NCBI GenBank assembly: GCA_033763435.1
Contig: JANRKN010000166.1
Coordinates: 1 to 25,789, forward strand
Length of the DNA: 25,789 nt
Direction: 5' to 3'
Source: JANRKN01 sp033763435
GTDB taxonomy: Bacteria; Planctomycetota; Phycisphaerae; Phycisphaerales; UBA1924
Shown: piece by piece, positions 7,203 to 14,977 of the stretch
Position numbering within the stretch: the first letter of the stretch is position 1
Layout of the letters: the number at the start of each line of letters is the position of its first letter
Position numbers and translations under genes: made by a program
Notes under the pieces: generated by a model
What the model saw: the letters and a program-made list of their open reading frames with translations, nothing else
The model's database searches: none
Told to the model about the DNA's origin: nothing

Positions 7203-8498
7203 ATGTCGGATCCCGCCGGACCATCTCAGCCTTCGCCGGGCCCCCGGCTCTCGCCGGCCGATGGGCGCGCGCTCGACGCCCTCGTCGAGTCCGGCTGGAC
7301 GCCCGCCCACGACGACAATCACGTCGACCCTCACCAGGCGCCCCGCGCTGAAAAGCTCGCAGCGCTCCTGGTGCTCCTTCAGCCCCCGCCCCCAGCGGCC
7401 GGCGCGAAGCAGGACCTGGTCAACCTCACGATGGCGCGCATCCTTCGCGCCAAGCCCGCGGCCGCACCCTCCCGCGCCTCGCTGATCCCCGACGACGAAG
7501 AAGCCCTCGACGCCCTCATCGCCTGCGGCATGGACCCCGAGCAGACGCCCGCCTCGCTCCGCGAGCGCGCCCGCATCCACGCCGAGCTCGCCTCCCTCGT
7601 CGCCCGAGGCCCCGCCGACCGCGCGGGGTCGCTCTCGCCCGCCAAGTCCGACCTGATCGAACGCACACTCCGGGCGGTCGAAGCGCAGCGCGCGAGCGAA
7701 CTGCAGGGCCTCCCGCGCTTTGAGCGCGCCCGCGGACGGGGCCGAACCCTCTCCCTCCGCGACCTCGTCTCCGTCGCCGCGGTCATGACCATCGGCGCGT
7801 CGGTCGTCTGGCCGGTGGCCGCGGGTCTGCGTCACGCGCAGCGTCAGGCGCTCTGCGGCTCAAACCTCGCCTCCGCCGCCGGGGGCTTCGGGATGTACGC
7901 CGGCGTCCATCGCGATGCGCTGCCGATGGCGGCCGCGGGTCTCGGCGGCGGGCTCCAAGGTGTTGGCAACGCGATCGGCCGGTGGTGGGACGTCGGCAAC
8001 CGCCAGGCGCGCTCCAACTCGGCCAACCTCTACACACTCACTCGCACGGGCTTTGCCCCCTTGGCCTCGCTCGCCTGCCCGGGCAACCCCAACGCGCCCA
8101 CGGTTGAACGCGGGCCCGAGGAGATCGACTGGCGCTCCCTGCCTGAAGTGTCGTATTCCTACCAGATCATGTTCGGCGCGCCTCCCCCGGCATGGAAGAA
8201 GGGCCCCGGCGACGTGATCCTCGCCGACCGTTCCCCGGTCGTGCTCCGCGCCGTCCGAGGCGACTGGATCGACCCTCTCGAATCCAGCCCGAACCACCTC
8301 GCCCGGGGCCAGCACCTGCTCCGGGCCGACGGCTCTGCCCGCTGGGCCGAGAAGCCCGTCTGCGAGGACGGCGACAACATCTGGCTTCCTCGGGTCATCG
8401 AGCAAGCCATCCGAGATGTCGCCGCGTCCCGGAGGCTCCGCCCAATCGACGGGCGAGAGACCCCCTCGGACGCGCACGACACGTTCCTGGGGCCATAA
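7203..8498 (+). CDS. Predicted sigma-factor partner: duplicated N-terminal domain, one membrane span, pilin-like H-X9-DG-type C-terminus
   Basis: The protein has 431 residues. Residues about 18-84 and 95-160 look like two copies of one helical unit (ADGRALDALVESGWTP against DDEEALDALIACGMDP, each followed by a Leu/Ala-rich helix and a second helix ending TMARIL or IERTLR). One membrane span lies at about 186-207 (LRDLVSVAAVMTIGASVVW). It is followed by RHAQRQALCGSNLASAAGGFGMYA, which resembles the segment after the pilin-like helix of DUF1559/H-X9-DG proteins. The C-terminal part has SPNHLARGQHLLRADGSARW, with His365 and Asp376-Gly377 separated by ten residues. Inference: the cytoplasmic N-terminal units could hold the upstream ECF sigma factor. 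No known anti-sigma zinc motif is seen. The start at ATG 7203 has GGAG 11 nt upstream; GTG 7182 is possible. Confidence 0.75.
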   Translation: MSDPAGPSQPSPGPRLSPADGRALDALVESGWTPAHDDNHVDPHQAPRAEKLAALLVLLQPPPPAAGAKQDLVNLTMARILRAKPAAAPSRASLIPDDEEALDALIACGMDPEQTPASLRERARIHAELASLVARGPADRAGSLSPAKSDLIERTLRAVEAQRASELQGLPRFERARGRGRTLSLRDLVSVAAVMTIGASVVWPVAAGLRHAQRQALCGSNLASAAGGFGMYAGVHRDALPMAAAGLGGGLQGVGNAIGRWWDVGNRQARSNSANLYTLTRTGFAPLASLACPGNPNAPTVERGPEEIDWRSLPEVSYSYQIMFGAPPPAWKKGPGDVILADRSPVVLRAVRGDWIDPLESSPNHLARGQHLLRADGSARWAEKPVCEDGDNIWLPRVIEQAIRDVAASRRLRPIDGRETPSDAHDTFLGP

Positions 8499-8549
8499 CG
8501 CGGCTTCCCCGGACGACTCGGGCCGTGCGGGCGCGTTGCCCCGGCCGGC

Positions 8550-8578
8550 TTGTCCGGCTCAGGGAGCCCGTCTAAACT
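8550..8578 (+). promoter_or_regulatory. Promoter of rpmI-rplT
   Basis: TTGTCC (8550-8555) and TAAACT (8573-8578) are spaced by exactly 17 nt. The predicted start near 8585 gives a leader of about 107 nt before rpmI, long enough for autoregulation. The leader contains CGGTC-GATCG-GACCG, a small potential hairpin. Confidence 0.65.
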
Positions 8579-8691
8579 CCTGACCCTGCCGGGCGGAAAT
8601 CGGTCGATCGGACCGGTTCGCGTCGGTGGACCGTGAGCTGGCCCGATCCGGGCACGCTCGCGGAAAACATGAATGGACTCGGAGTGCCTCG

Positions 8692-8982
8692 ATGAAAGCC
8701 AAGCCGCACAAGGGTCTGCTGAAGCGGATCCGCATCACCAAGACCGGCAAGATCCGTCACCGGTCGGCCAACTTCAAGCACCTTCGTTCGAGCAAGAGCG
8801 GTAAGCGCCTGCGTCAGCTGCGCAAGAATCCGTTCCTGTCCAGCCCGGACGCCAAGCGCCTCGAGCGTCTGCTGTTCCGCCGCCTCCGCGGCCGGACGCA
8901 GCCCCGCGCGGCGATCAAGCGCAGCCCCAGCCCCGCGCAGCGCAAGGCGCAGCAGGCGGCTAAGGCCAAAGCCAAGCCCTAA
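8692..8982 (+). CDS. rpmI: 50S ribosomal protein L35
   Basis: The protein has 96 residues. The start at 8692 is set by GGAG 7 nt upstream and by alignment to the L35 N-terminus (MKAKPHKGLLKRIRITKTGKI). The core (residues 1-67) matches the family: HRSANFKHLRSSKSGKRLRQLRKN, then a C-terminal helix with SSPDAKRLERLL. L35 is usually about 65 residues. Here a basic, Ala/Lys-rich tail of about 30 residues (ending AKAKAKP) is added. It sits in the large ribosomal subunit near the peptidyl-transferase region. rplT follows, the usual pair, but infC, which normally precedes rpmI, is not upstream. Confidence 0.93.
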   Translation: MKAKPHKGLLKRIRITKTGKIRHRSANFKHLRSSKSGKRLRQLRKNPFLSSPDAKRLERLLFRRLRGRTQPRAAIKRSPSPAQRKAQQAAKAKAKP

Positions 8983-9009
8983 CCCACCTCGAATTCACCG
9001 GACTTCTCT

Positions 9010-9029
9010 CCGCGCGAACAACCGCGCGG
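9010..9029 (+). promoter_or_regulatory. Hairpin between rpmI and rplT
   Basis: CCGCGCG (9010-9016) and CGCGCGG (9023-9029) form a perfect 7-bp stem around the loop AACAAC. No T-run follows. The gap between the two genes is 115 nt, unusually long for this pair. A role in L20-mediated control is possible because L20 is known to bind mRNA in other bacteria. That is inference here. Confidence 0.35.
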
Positions 9030-9097
9030 GACGCACGGTCCGTCGGGAAGCAAGTCGGCATCCCCGCCCCGCCGGACGATTGATGGGAGTTTGAACT

Positions 9098-9484
9098 ATG
9101 CCTCGCGTTCGCAAAGGCGCCGCTCGTACCCAGGCGCGTGAAAAGCTTCTGAAGGCCGCCCGCGGCTATTACGGCACCAACCACCTCCACAAGTACCGCG
9201 CCAAGATCGCCGTGCTCCGCGCCGGCGTCTACGCCTACCGCGACCGTCGCGCCCGCAAGCGCGACATGCGCGCCCTCTGGATCATCCGCATCACCGCCGC
9301 CTGCAAGATGCGCGGCACGCGCTACAGCCTGTTCATCAACGGGCTCAAGAACGCCGGAGTCGTCCTCAATCGCAAGATGCTCTCCAACATCGCGATCCAG
9401 GAACCCGCCGTGTTCGACCAGCTCGTCAAGCTTGCCGTCGAGCACGCCTCGGCCAGCAAGCCCAAGGCCGCCGCGAAGGCCTGA
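9098..9484 (+). CDS. rplT: 50S ribosomal protein L20
   Basis: The protein has 128 residues, close to the family length of about 117-120 plus a short Ala/Lys tail (ASKPKAAAKA). Family motifs run from the N-terminus: MPRVRKGAARTQAREKLLKA, ARGYYGTNHLHKYRA, YAYRDRRARKRDMRALWI, and NRKMLSNIAIQEPAVFDQLV. L20 is an early-assembly protein of the large subunit and in several bacteria represses its own operon. GGGAG lies 8 nt before the ATG. It is transcribed with rpmI and closed by the terminator directly after it. Confidence 0.97.
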   Translation: MPRVRKGAARTQAREKLLKAARGYYGTNHLHKYRAKIAVLRAGVYAYRDRRARKRDMRALWIIRITAACKMRGTRYSLFINGLKNAGVVLNRKMLSNIAIQEPAVFDQLVKLAVEHASASKPKAAAKA

Positions 9485-9516
9485 AGCCCCGCAGCGCGCA
9501 GCACAGGTTTACACTG

Positions 9517-9549
9517 ACAGGCCCGGATCCGTCCGGGCCTGTTTTCTTT
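9517..9549 (+). terminator. Rho-independent terminator of rpmI-rplT
   Basis: ACAGGCCCGGA (9517-9527) and TCCGGGCCTGT (9532-9542) form a perfect 11-bp stem with a 4-nt loop. TTTTCTTT follows directly. It begins 33 nt after the rplT stop codon. Confidence 0.92.
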
Positions 9550-9592
9550 GGGCCGGATCCTTCTCCGACCCTGATTCCGCACGGAGGCTCGC

Positions 9593-10315
9593 ATGGGCGG
9601 CATGGACTGGTGGGCGGCAAGCGTGTATCAGACCGGCGGCCTCTCCATGCTCCTCGCGTGGATCTTCTGGGTCATCGGCTCCATCGTCCTCCACGAACTC
9701 GGGCACGGCTGGGCCGCCCTCCGCTGCGGCGACGGCACGCCCCGCGAGGCGGGACACATGACCTGGAACCCCCTCGTCCACATGGGCTTCCACTCGCTCC
9801 TTTTCTTCGCGATCCTCGGCATCGCGTGGGGCGCGATGCCCGTCAACCCCGACCGCTTCAACGGGCGCTACGACCGCGCGAAGGTCGCCGCCGCCGGCCC
9901 CGCGATGAACCTGGGCCTCGCGCTGTTCTGCGCGATCGGCTTCTGCGTCTGGTTCCCGATCGCCACCAAGATGTGGTTCCCGTCGCTCAACGTTCCCGAG
10001 CACGTCGCGCGGAACGTCCTGGTCTTCTTTGACCTGGGGCTGATGCTCAACCTCGTCCTGATGCTCTTCAACCTGCTGCCCGTCCCGCCGCTCGATGGCA
10101 GCCGGATCCTCGGCAACTTCTCCTGGCGCTACGAGCGCTTCTGGCAGGGCGAGCACGCGCAGTGGATCGCCCTCGCCGCGCTCTTTGGCCTCTTCTTCTT
10201 CGGCGGAAAGATCCTCTTCCCCGTCGCGCAGGATCTCTCCGACGAGATCACCGGCGCGATCATGCGCGGGCTCTTCCAAGTCTTCCCGCCCCAGGGCGCG
10301 CCCGTCACGCCCTGA
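9593..10315 (+). CDS. M50-family (site-2-protease-like) integral membrane metalloprotease
   Basis: The protein has 240 residues with about five or six membrane helices. The zinc motif HELGH is at residues 34-38 inside the first helix (VIGSIVLHELGHGWAALR). The third-ligand motif NLLPVPPLDGSRI gives Asp168 in the later NPDG-like element. Both catalytic elements are intact. Known role: cleavage of substrates within the membrane, or in small bacterial relatives without PDZ domains, uncharacterised processing. No PDZ domain is present. The start has GGAGG 5 nt upstream. It lies after the rplT terminator and faces the arginase-family gene. An ECF sigma factor and its membrane partner lie 1-3 kb upstream. 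M50 proteases often release such sigma factors, but no direct link is shown. Confidence 0.9.
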   Translation: MGGMDWWAASVYQTGGLSMLLAWIFWVIGSIVLHELGHGWAALRCGDGTPREAGHMTWNPLVHMGFHSLLFFAILGIAWGAMPVNPDRFNGRYDRAKVAAAGPAMNLGLALFCAIGFCVWFPIATKMWFPSLNVPEHVARNVLVFFDLGLMLNLVLMLFNLLPVPPLDGSRILGNFSWRYERFWQGEHAQWIALAALFGLFFFGGKILFPVAQDLSDEITGAIMRGLFQVFPPQGAPVTP

Positions 10316-10342
10316 GCGAGTCACCTACGAGCCGCGAACTTC

Positions 10343-11398
10343 TCACCGCGGCAACACCAGCCCGCACAACTTGTACAGCACTCGCGCGCCCACGTTCGCG
10401 TCCCACTCCGGCTCATCCGGATCGCCCGGCGCAACCTCGACCAAATCAAAGCCCACGACCTGCTTGCCCGACTCGCGCAGCAGCTCCAGCAGCAGCGCCG
10501 CCTGATTGAAACTCAGCCCACCCGGCACGGGCGTGCCCGTGTGCGGGCACAGCGACGGATCCAGCCCGTCGATATCAAAGCTCACGTACACCTTCTCGGG
10601 CAGCGCCGCGATCGCCGCCTGCGCCAGCTTCACGAACGGTTCGCCCATCAGCTGCGAGCGGGCGATGTCGGCATCCAGGAACTGCACGACCCGCGAGCCC
10701 TGAGCCTTGGCAAACGCCAGCTCACCCGCGCCAAAGTCGCGCAGCCCGAACTGCACCAGCTTGCCCACCTGCGGGATCCGCGACAGCACGTTGTGCATGA
10801 TCGACGCGTGCGAGTACGTGAAGCCCTCAAACGCGTCGCGCAGGTCCATGTGCGCATCGACGTGCAGGATGCCCATCCCCGGGTGCGCCTCGGCGCACGC
10901 CTTGATCGCGCCGAAGGGCGTCGAGTGTTCGCCGCCCAGCAGCGCGGGGATCTTCCCCTCCGCCAGAACGCTCCGCGTGTGATCGTGCACGAGGTCGTTG
11001 AGCTGCTGCGAGGCGCGGTTGACGTGCTCGAGGTCCGACGCAAACTCAGGATCGCCCGGTTCGGCGCCGCCTGCCTCGATGATCGGCCTCGCGTGGCTCC
11101 GCGCGTGGTCGTTGAGCTTCCGCAGCCGCGGGTCCTCGTCAAGCAGGCAGATCCCCTGCCGATACACGGGCCCGAAGCGCGCGTCGAGCAGATCCACCTG
11201 CATCGAGGCGTCGAAGATCGCGTCCGGTCCATCGGCCGTGCCCGGGCGATAGCTGGTCGTCGCGTCGAACGGCACGGGGAAGATCACCACCCGCGAGTCA
11301 GTGCGCGTGAAGGGCAGGCCGAAGATCCCGCCGCCGGGCTGTGCCGCCGCATCGGGGTCGAAGGCGGAGGGGACCTGATTCTGGGCAGAGCTGGACAT
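10343..11398 (-). CDS. Arginase/agmatinase-family ureohydrolase (copy 1)
   Basis: The protein has 351 residues. The ATG at 11398 is chosen because GAGGAG lies 9 nt upstream; the reading frame stays open further upstream to 11464. All di-manganese ligands are visible: GGEHST (His158), HVDAHMDLRD (Asp181, His183, Asp185) and SFDIDGLDPS (Asp275, Asp277). Family opening motif: PVPFDATTSYRPGTADGPDAI. The reaction of the family is hydrolysis of a guanidino group to urea plus an amine (arginine, agmatine or related). The segment after the DAHMD motif reads GFTYSHASIMHNVL instead of the agmatinase HGTPFRR, and about 50 extra residues lie at 88-140. The exact substrate is therefore uncertain. It is transcribed away from apgM. 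A second, different ureohydrolase is encoded at 23152-24123. Confidence 0.9.
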   Translation of the reverse strand: MSSSAQNQVPSAFDPDAAAQPGGGIFGLPFTRTDSRVVIFPVPFDATTSYRPGTADGPDAIFDASMQVDLLDARFGPVYRQGICLLDEDPRLRKLNDHARSHARPIIEAGGAEPGDPEFASDLEHVNRASQQLNDLVHDHTRSVLAEGKIPALLGGEHSTPFGAIKACAEAHPGMGILHVDAHMDLRDAFEGFTYSHASIMHNVLSRIPQVGKLVQFGLRDFGAGELAFAKAQGSRVVQFLDADIARSQLMGEPFVKLAQAAIAALPEKVYVSFDIDGLDPSLCPHTGTPVPGGLSFNQAALLLELLRESGKQVVGFDLVEVAPGDPDEPEWDANVGARVLYKLCGLVLPR

Positions 11399-11444
11399 GA
11401 CCGAAAACTCCTCGCGGCAGGCCTCGAACCCCGCGGCGCGTCGG

Positions 11445-11450
11445 AGCGTA
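11445..11450 (-). promoter_or_regulatory. Possible -10 box for the minus-strand ureohydrolase gene
   Basis: Minus-strand TACGCT would give a start near 11438 and a leader of about 40 nt that includes the GAGGAG ribosome-binding site. No good -35 is seen at the proper spacing, so this is weak. Confidence 0.25.
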
Positions 11451-11499
11451 GCGGCCCAGAGCAAGCGCCGTGGGCCGAGAAAGCAAGGCTCCCGGCTGG

Positions 11500-11505
11500 T
11501 ACGCT
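11500..11505 (+). promoter_or_regulatory. Candidate -10 box of apgM (near-leaderless arrangement)
   Basis: TACGCT lies 9 nt before the GTG start at 11515. There is no Shine-Dalgarno and no clear -35. Confidence 0.4.
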
Positions 11506-11514
11506 CTCAGACGC

Positions 11515-12834
11515 GTGAAGTACTGCATCATCATCCCCGACGGCGGCGCCGACCTCCCGATCGAAAGCCTCGGCGGGCCCGACGACGCCGGACGCACGCC
11601 CCTCGAAGCCGCCAAACTCCCCAACATCGCGCGCGTTGCCGCGATGGGCCGCGTCGGTTGCGCCGTCACCACGCCCCCCGGCTTCGAGGCCGGCAGCGAC
11701 GTCTGCTCCATGTGCCTCCTCGGCTACGACCCGGCGAAGTATCACACCGGACGCGCCCCCCTCGAAGCCGCGGCCATCGGCATCGACCCGGGCCTCTCCG
11801 ACTGGATCTTCCGACTCAACCTCGTCACCACGGGCGACGGCGAGGGACGATTCCCCGGCCCCCGCATGCTCGATCACTCCGCGGGCGCGATCACCGACGG
11901 CGAAGCGCGCCAGCTCGTCGCCGACCTCGTCGCCCACTGGAAGAAAACCGTCCCCGACGCCGCCGAGGGTTTCACCCTCACACCCGGCGTCAGCTACCGC
12001 AACATCCTCGTCGATGCCTCGGGCGCCGACTACCGCGCGCTGCAGACCACGCCCCCGCACGCGATCCCTGGCCAGCCCTGGCGCGAACACCTTCCCGAAG
12101 GCCCCGGCTCTGACCGCCTCCGCGCGCTGATGGAGTCGGGCGCGGCCTTCTTGCCCGCGCACGACATCAACCAGGCCCGTGTCGACGCGGGACTCAGGCC
12201 CGCCACGATGCCGTGGATCTGGGGCCAGGGCACCCGGCCCACGATGCCGCCCTTTGAATCCGCGTACGGCCTTCGCGGCGCGATTATCACCGCCGTCGAT
12301 CTTCTCGCGGGCATCGCCGCGTACATCGGGTGGGATCGGCTTGTGGTCAAGGGCATGACCTCATACCACGACACCGACTACGCCGCGCAGGGCCGCGCGA
12401 CCTGCGACGCGCTCGATCAGTACGACGTCGTCTGCTGCCACGTCGAAGCGCCCGACGAGGCCTCGCACCAGGGCGATGCCGCGACGAAGCTCGCCTCGCT
12501 TGAAGCGATCGACACGCACATCGTGGGCCCGGTGCTCGAGAAGCTCCGCACGTTCGGCGAGCCCGGCGCCGAACCCGGCGCAAACAACGCCGGCTGGCGC
12601 CTGCTCATCATGCCCGACCACTACACGCTCGTGAGCACCAAGAAGCACGACGCGACGCCCGTGCCCTTTGTGGTCGCGGGCACACTGATCCGCTCGCTCG
12701 TGCAGCGACCGTTCACCGAGAAGGCCGCGCTCGAGAGCGACCTGCGTATCGAGCCGGGCCACGAGCTGATGGAATACTTCCTGTACAGCGCGCTGCGCCA
12801 CGCCCCCGGGCGCCCGCGCGGGGGGCGCTCATGA
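11515..12834 (+). CDS. apgM: Cofactor-independent phosphoglycerate mutase, archaeal type
   Basis: The protein has 439 residues. It interconverts 3- and 2-phosphoglycerate in glycolysis through a phospho-serine and two metal ions (alkaline phosphatase superfamily). The GTG at 11515 is the start because the family begins here (KYCIIIPDGGAD, metal-binding Asp9). The nucleophile region is FEAGSDVCSMCLLGYDP (Ser61), where most relatives have ANLS or similar in place of CSMC. The second metal region is visible as HVEAPDEASHQGD and MPDHYTLVSTKKHDATPVPF. Length fits the roughly 400-residue ApgM group, not the roughly 510-residue GpmI. The next gene overlaps by ATGA, so translation is probably coupled. 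Confidence 0.93.
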   Translation: MKYCIIIPDGGADLPIESLGGPDDAGRTPLEAAKLPNIARVAAMGRVGCAVTTPPGFEAGSDVCSMCLLGYDPAKYHTGRAPLEAAAIGIDPGLSDWIFRLNLVTTGDGEGRFPGPRMLDHSAGAITDGEARQLVADLVAHWKKTVPDAAEGFTLTPGVSYRNILVDASGADYRALQTTPPHAIPGQPWREHLPEGPGSDRLRALMESGAAFLPAHDINQARVDAGLRPATMPWIWGQGTRPTMPPFESAYGLRGAIITAVDLLAGIAAYIGWDRLVVKGMTSYHDTDYAAQGRATCDALDQYDVVCCHVEAPDEASHQGDAATKLASLEAIDTHIVGPVLEKLRTFGEPGAEPGANNAGWRLLIMPDHYTLVSTKKHDATPVPFVVAGTLIRSLVQRPFTEKAALESDLRIEPGHELMEYFLYSALRHAPGRPRGGRS

Positions 12835-13550
12835 CCACGCGCGAGCCCGACGGCACCTACAAGCTCGAACCCGACGAACGCCCCAAGCCCGCCGAGAGCC
12901 CCGCGCTCCCGTCCCTCACCGACGGCATCGCGGGCATCGACGATGTCGCCGACAAGCCGGCGAAGAAACCCGCCGAGCCCCCGCCGCGCGTGAAGCCCAA
13001 GGTCCGCATCGTCGATGAGCCCGAAGATCCGCAGGAAGACCCCGATCGTCCCTTCGTGCCCGAGGGCCTGGGTGGGCCGCGGGTCGTCGCGATCGTCGGC
13101 GGCGTGCTGCTCGTGGGCGCGGTCATCATCGCGGCCATGACCACCAAAGGCAGCATCCTCGCCGCGAGCGTTCAAACCCTCTACCAGGGCCTCATCCACA
13201 CCGTCACGGGCGTTGCGGCGGTCGCGGTCGTCGCCCGCCTCGCGGGCCGGAAGTTCGGCGCCCTCGAATCCGCCGCGGCACGCATGCTCGTCTGCGTCGC
13301 GGTCTTCCTCATCGCCGAGCGCATGGACGCGCTCTTCGGCGAAGGCGTCCACCGCTTTGTGGGCCGGACGCTTGCGATCCTGCTCGCCAGCGGCGCCTAT
13401 TTCGGCGCGGTGTCGGCGATGTTCCTCCGGAACATCCGCGAGTCCGCCGTCATCGCGGGCCTCCACGCTGCGATGTGGCTCGTGGTGTGGGTCGGCTCGT
13501 CGATTGATCAGTGGGCCGCGCCCGCGACCAGCGGGGGAGCCACGCCATGA
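12831..13550 (+). CDS. Membrane protein of unknown function, Pro/acidic N-terminus and about five helices
   Basis: The protein has 239 residues. Residues 1-80 are rich in Pro, Asp, Glu and Lys (ERPKPAESP, KKPAEPPPRVKPKV, DEPEDPQEDPDRP) and are probably disordered and cytoplasmic. Hydrophobic segments follow at about 84-103, 117-137, 147-163, 178-198 and 205-223. I do not recognise a family. Its ATG overlaps the apgM stop (ATGA, 12831-12834), and its own stop overlaps the start of the UDP-sugar dehydrogenase the same way. The three genes are therefore expressed as a unit. No catalytic motif is visible; a scaffold or small transport role would be a guess. Confidence 0.8.
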   Translation: MTTREPDGTYKLEPDERPKPAESPALPSLTDGIAGIDDVADKPAKKPAEPPPRVKPKVRIVDEPEDPQEDPDRPFVPEGLGGPRVVAIVGGVLLVGAVIIAAMTTKGSILAASVQTLYQGLIHTVTGVAAVAVVARLAGRKFGALESAAARMLVCVAVFLIAERMDALFGEGVHRFVGRTLAILLASGAYFGAVSAMFLRNIRESAVIAGLHAAMWLVVWVGSSIDQWAAPATSGGATP

Positions 13551-14947
13551 GCCGCACACCCAAACGCACAACCAGCCGCACAGGCAGCCGCACGCCCGCA
13601 CGCAGCAGCGTGCGAGCGATCGACATCGAGAAGCAGCTCACGAACAAGTTCCGCGAGCGCGCCGCGACGATCGCGGTGGTGGGGCTGGGCTATGTGGGCC
13701 TGCCGATCCTCGACGCGATGCACACCGCGGGCCATCGCGCGCTGGGCTTTGACGTGGACCCCGCGAAGATCCGCGATCTCAAGGCCGGTAAGCCGTATCT
13801 CAAGCACCTGGGCAAGGCGCTGCACGACCGGCTCGCGCGCTCCCCGCGCTTCGACGCGACCGCGGACCCCGCGCGCCTCGCCGAGGCCGACGCGGTGGTG
13901 CTCTGCGTGCCCACGCCGCTGGGCAAGCACCAGGAGCCCGACCTCTCGTTCGTCGAAGCCTCGACGCGTCTGGTCGCCGACGTTCTCAAGCCCGGCATGC
14001 TGGTTGTCCTCGAATCCACGTCCTACCCCGGCACCACGCGCGAGGTGTGCCTGCCGATCCTCGAGGCCACAGGCCTCAAGCACGGGCGCGATTTCCTGCT
14101 CGCCTTCAGCCCCGAGCGCGAGGACCCGGGCCGAAAGGACGCGAGCACACGGACGATCCCCCGTCTGGTCGGCGGCCTCACTCCCGCGGCCGGGCGCGCG
14201 GCGCACGAGCTCTACGCCAGCGCCGTCGACCGCGCGATCCTCGTCGAATCCGCCGAGGTCGCCGAGGCCGCCAAGCTGCTTGAGAACATCTACCGCGCCG
14301 TGAACATCGCGCTCGTCAACGAGCTCAAGCCCGTGCTGGGCGCGATGGGCATCGACATCTGGCAGGTCATCCGCGCCGCCTCGACCAAGCCCTTCGGGTT
14401 CCAGCCCTTCTACCCCGGCCCGGGCCTGGGCGGGCACTGCATCCCGATCGATCCCTTCTATCTCACCTTCAAGGCCCGCGAGAAGGGCCTCGCGACGCGC
14501 TTCATCGAACTCGCGGGCGAGATCAACCGCCGGATGCCCGAGCACGTCGTCGAAGCGCTCGCGCGGGCGCTCTCCGATGCCGGCCGCCCCGTCCGCGGCG
14601 CGAAGGTCCTCATCCTGGGCCTCGCCTACAAGCCCAACATCGACGACGTCCGCGAGACGCCCGCCGCGGAGATCATCACGCTGCTCTCCTCACGCGGCGC
14701 CGTCCTTTCCTACCACGACCCGCACGTGCCGATCTTCCCCGCCATGCGCCGCTACCGCTTCGATCTGCGCTCGGTGCCCCTCACGGCCGCGAAGGTCCGT
14801 GCCGCCGACGCCGTGCTGATCGTCACCGACCACGACGGCGTGGACTACTCGCTGCTCGCGCAGCACGCCAAGCTGATCGTCGACACCCGCGACGCGATGG
14901 CGCGCCATTCGCGCATGAAACCCCGCGGGCGCGTCGTCAAGGCCTGA
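13547..14947 (+). CDS. UDP-sugar dehydrogenase (UDP-N-acetylhexosamine/UDP-glucose 6-dehydrogenase family)
   Basis: The protein has 466 residues. It should oxidise the C6 hydroxyl of a UDP-sugar to a uronate with two NAD+, supplying acidic sugars for surface polysaccharide. The Rossmann motif is VVGLGYVGLP (Gly46, Gly48, Gly51). The catalytic Cys298 lies in GPGLGGHCIPIDPFYL, a form seen in the WbpA/WecC-type N-acetylhexosamine dehydrogenases more than in UDP-glucose dehydrogenases. The C-terminal domain has LILGLAYKPNIDDVRETPA. Residues 1-22 are an added Arg/Thr/Ser-rich segment encoded by repetitive AGCCGCAC-like DNA. The start at 13547 overlaps the upstream stop by ATGA and has GGGGGAG 7 nt upstream. 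No glycosyltransferases are adjacent, so the product sugar is not assigned. Confidence 0.92.
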   Translation: MSRTPKRTTSRTGSRTPARSSVRAIDIEKQLTNKFRERAATIAVVGLGYVGLPILDAMHTAGHRALGFDVDPAKIRDLKAGKPYLKHLGKALHDRLARSPRFDATADPARLAEADAVVLCVPTPLGKHQEPDLSFVEASTRLVADVLKPGMLVVLESTSYPGTTREVCLPILEATGLKHGRDFLLAFSPEREDPGRKDASTRTIPRLVGGLTPAAGRAAHELYASAVDRAILVESAEVAEAAKLLENIYRAVNIALVNELKPVLGAMGIDIWQVIRAASTKPFGFQPFYPGPGLGGHCIPIDPFYLTFKAREKGLATRFIELAGEINRRMPEHVVEALARALSDAGRPVRGAKVLILGLAYKPNIDDVRETPAAEIITLLSSRGAVLSYHDPHVPIFPAMRRYRFDLRSVPLTAAKVRAADAVLIVTDHDGVDYSLLAQHAKLIVDTRDAMARHSRMKPRGRVVKA

Positions 14948-14977
14948 CGGGACCCACACGCCAAGGAGTGTCAAGCG

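Noticed and set aside
9510..9515. TACACT resembling a -10 box after rplT
   Set aside because: A transcript from it would at once meet the strong terminator at 9517-9549, and no start codon follows at the expected distance.
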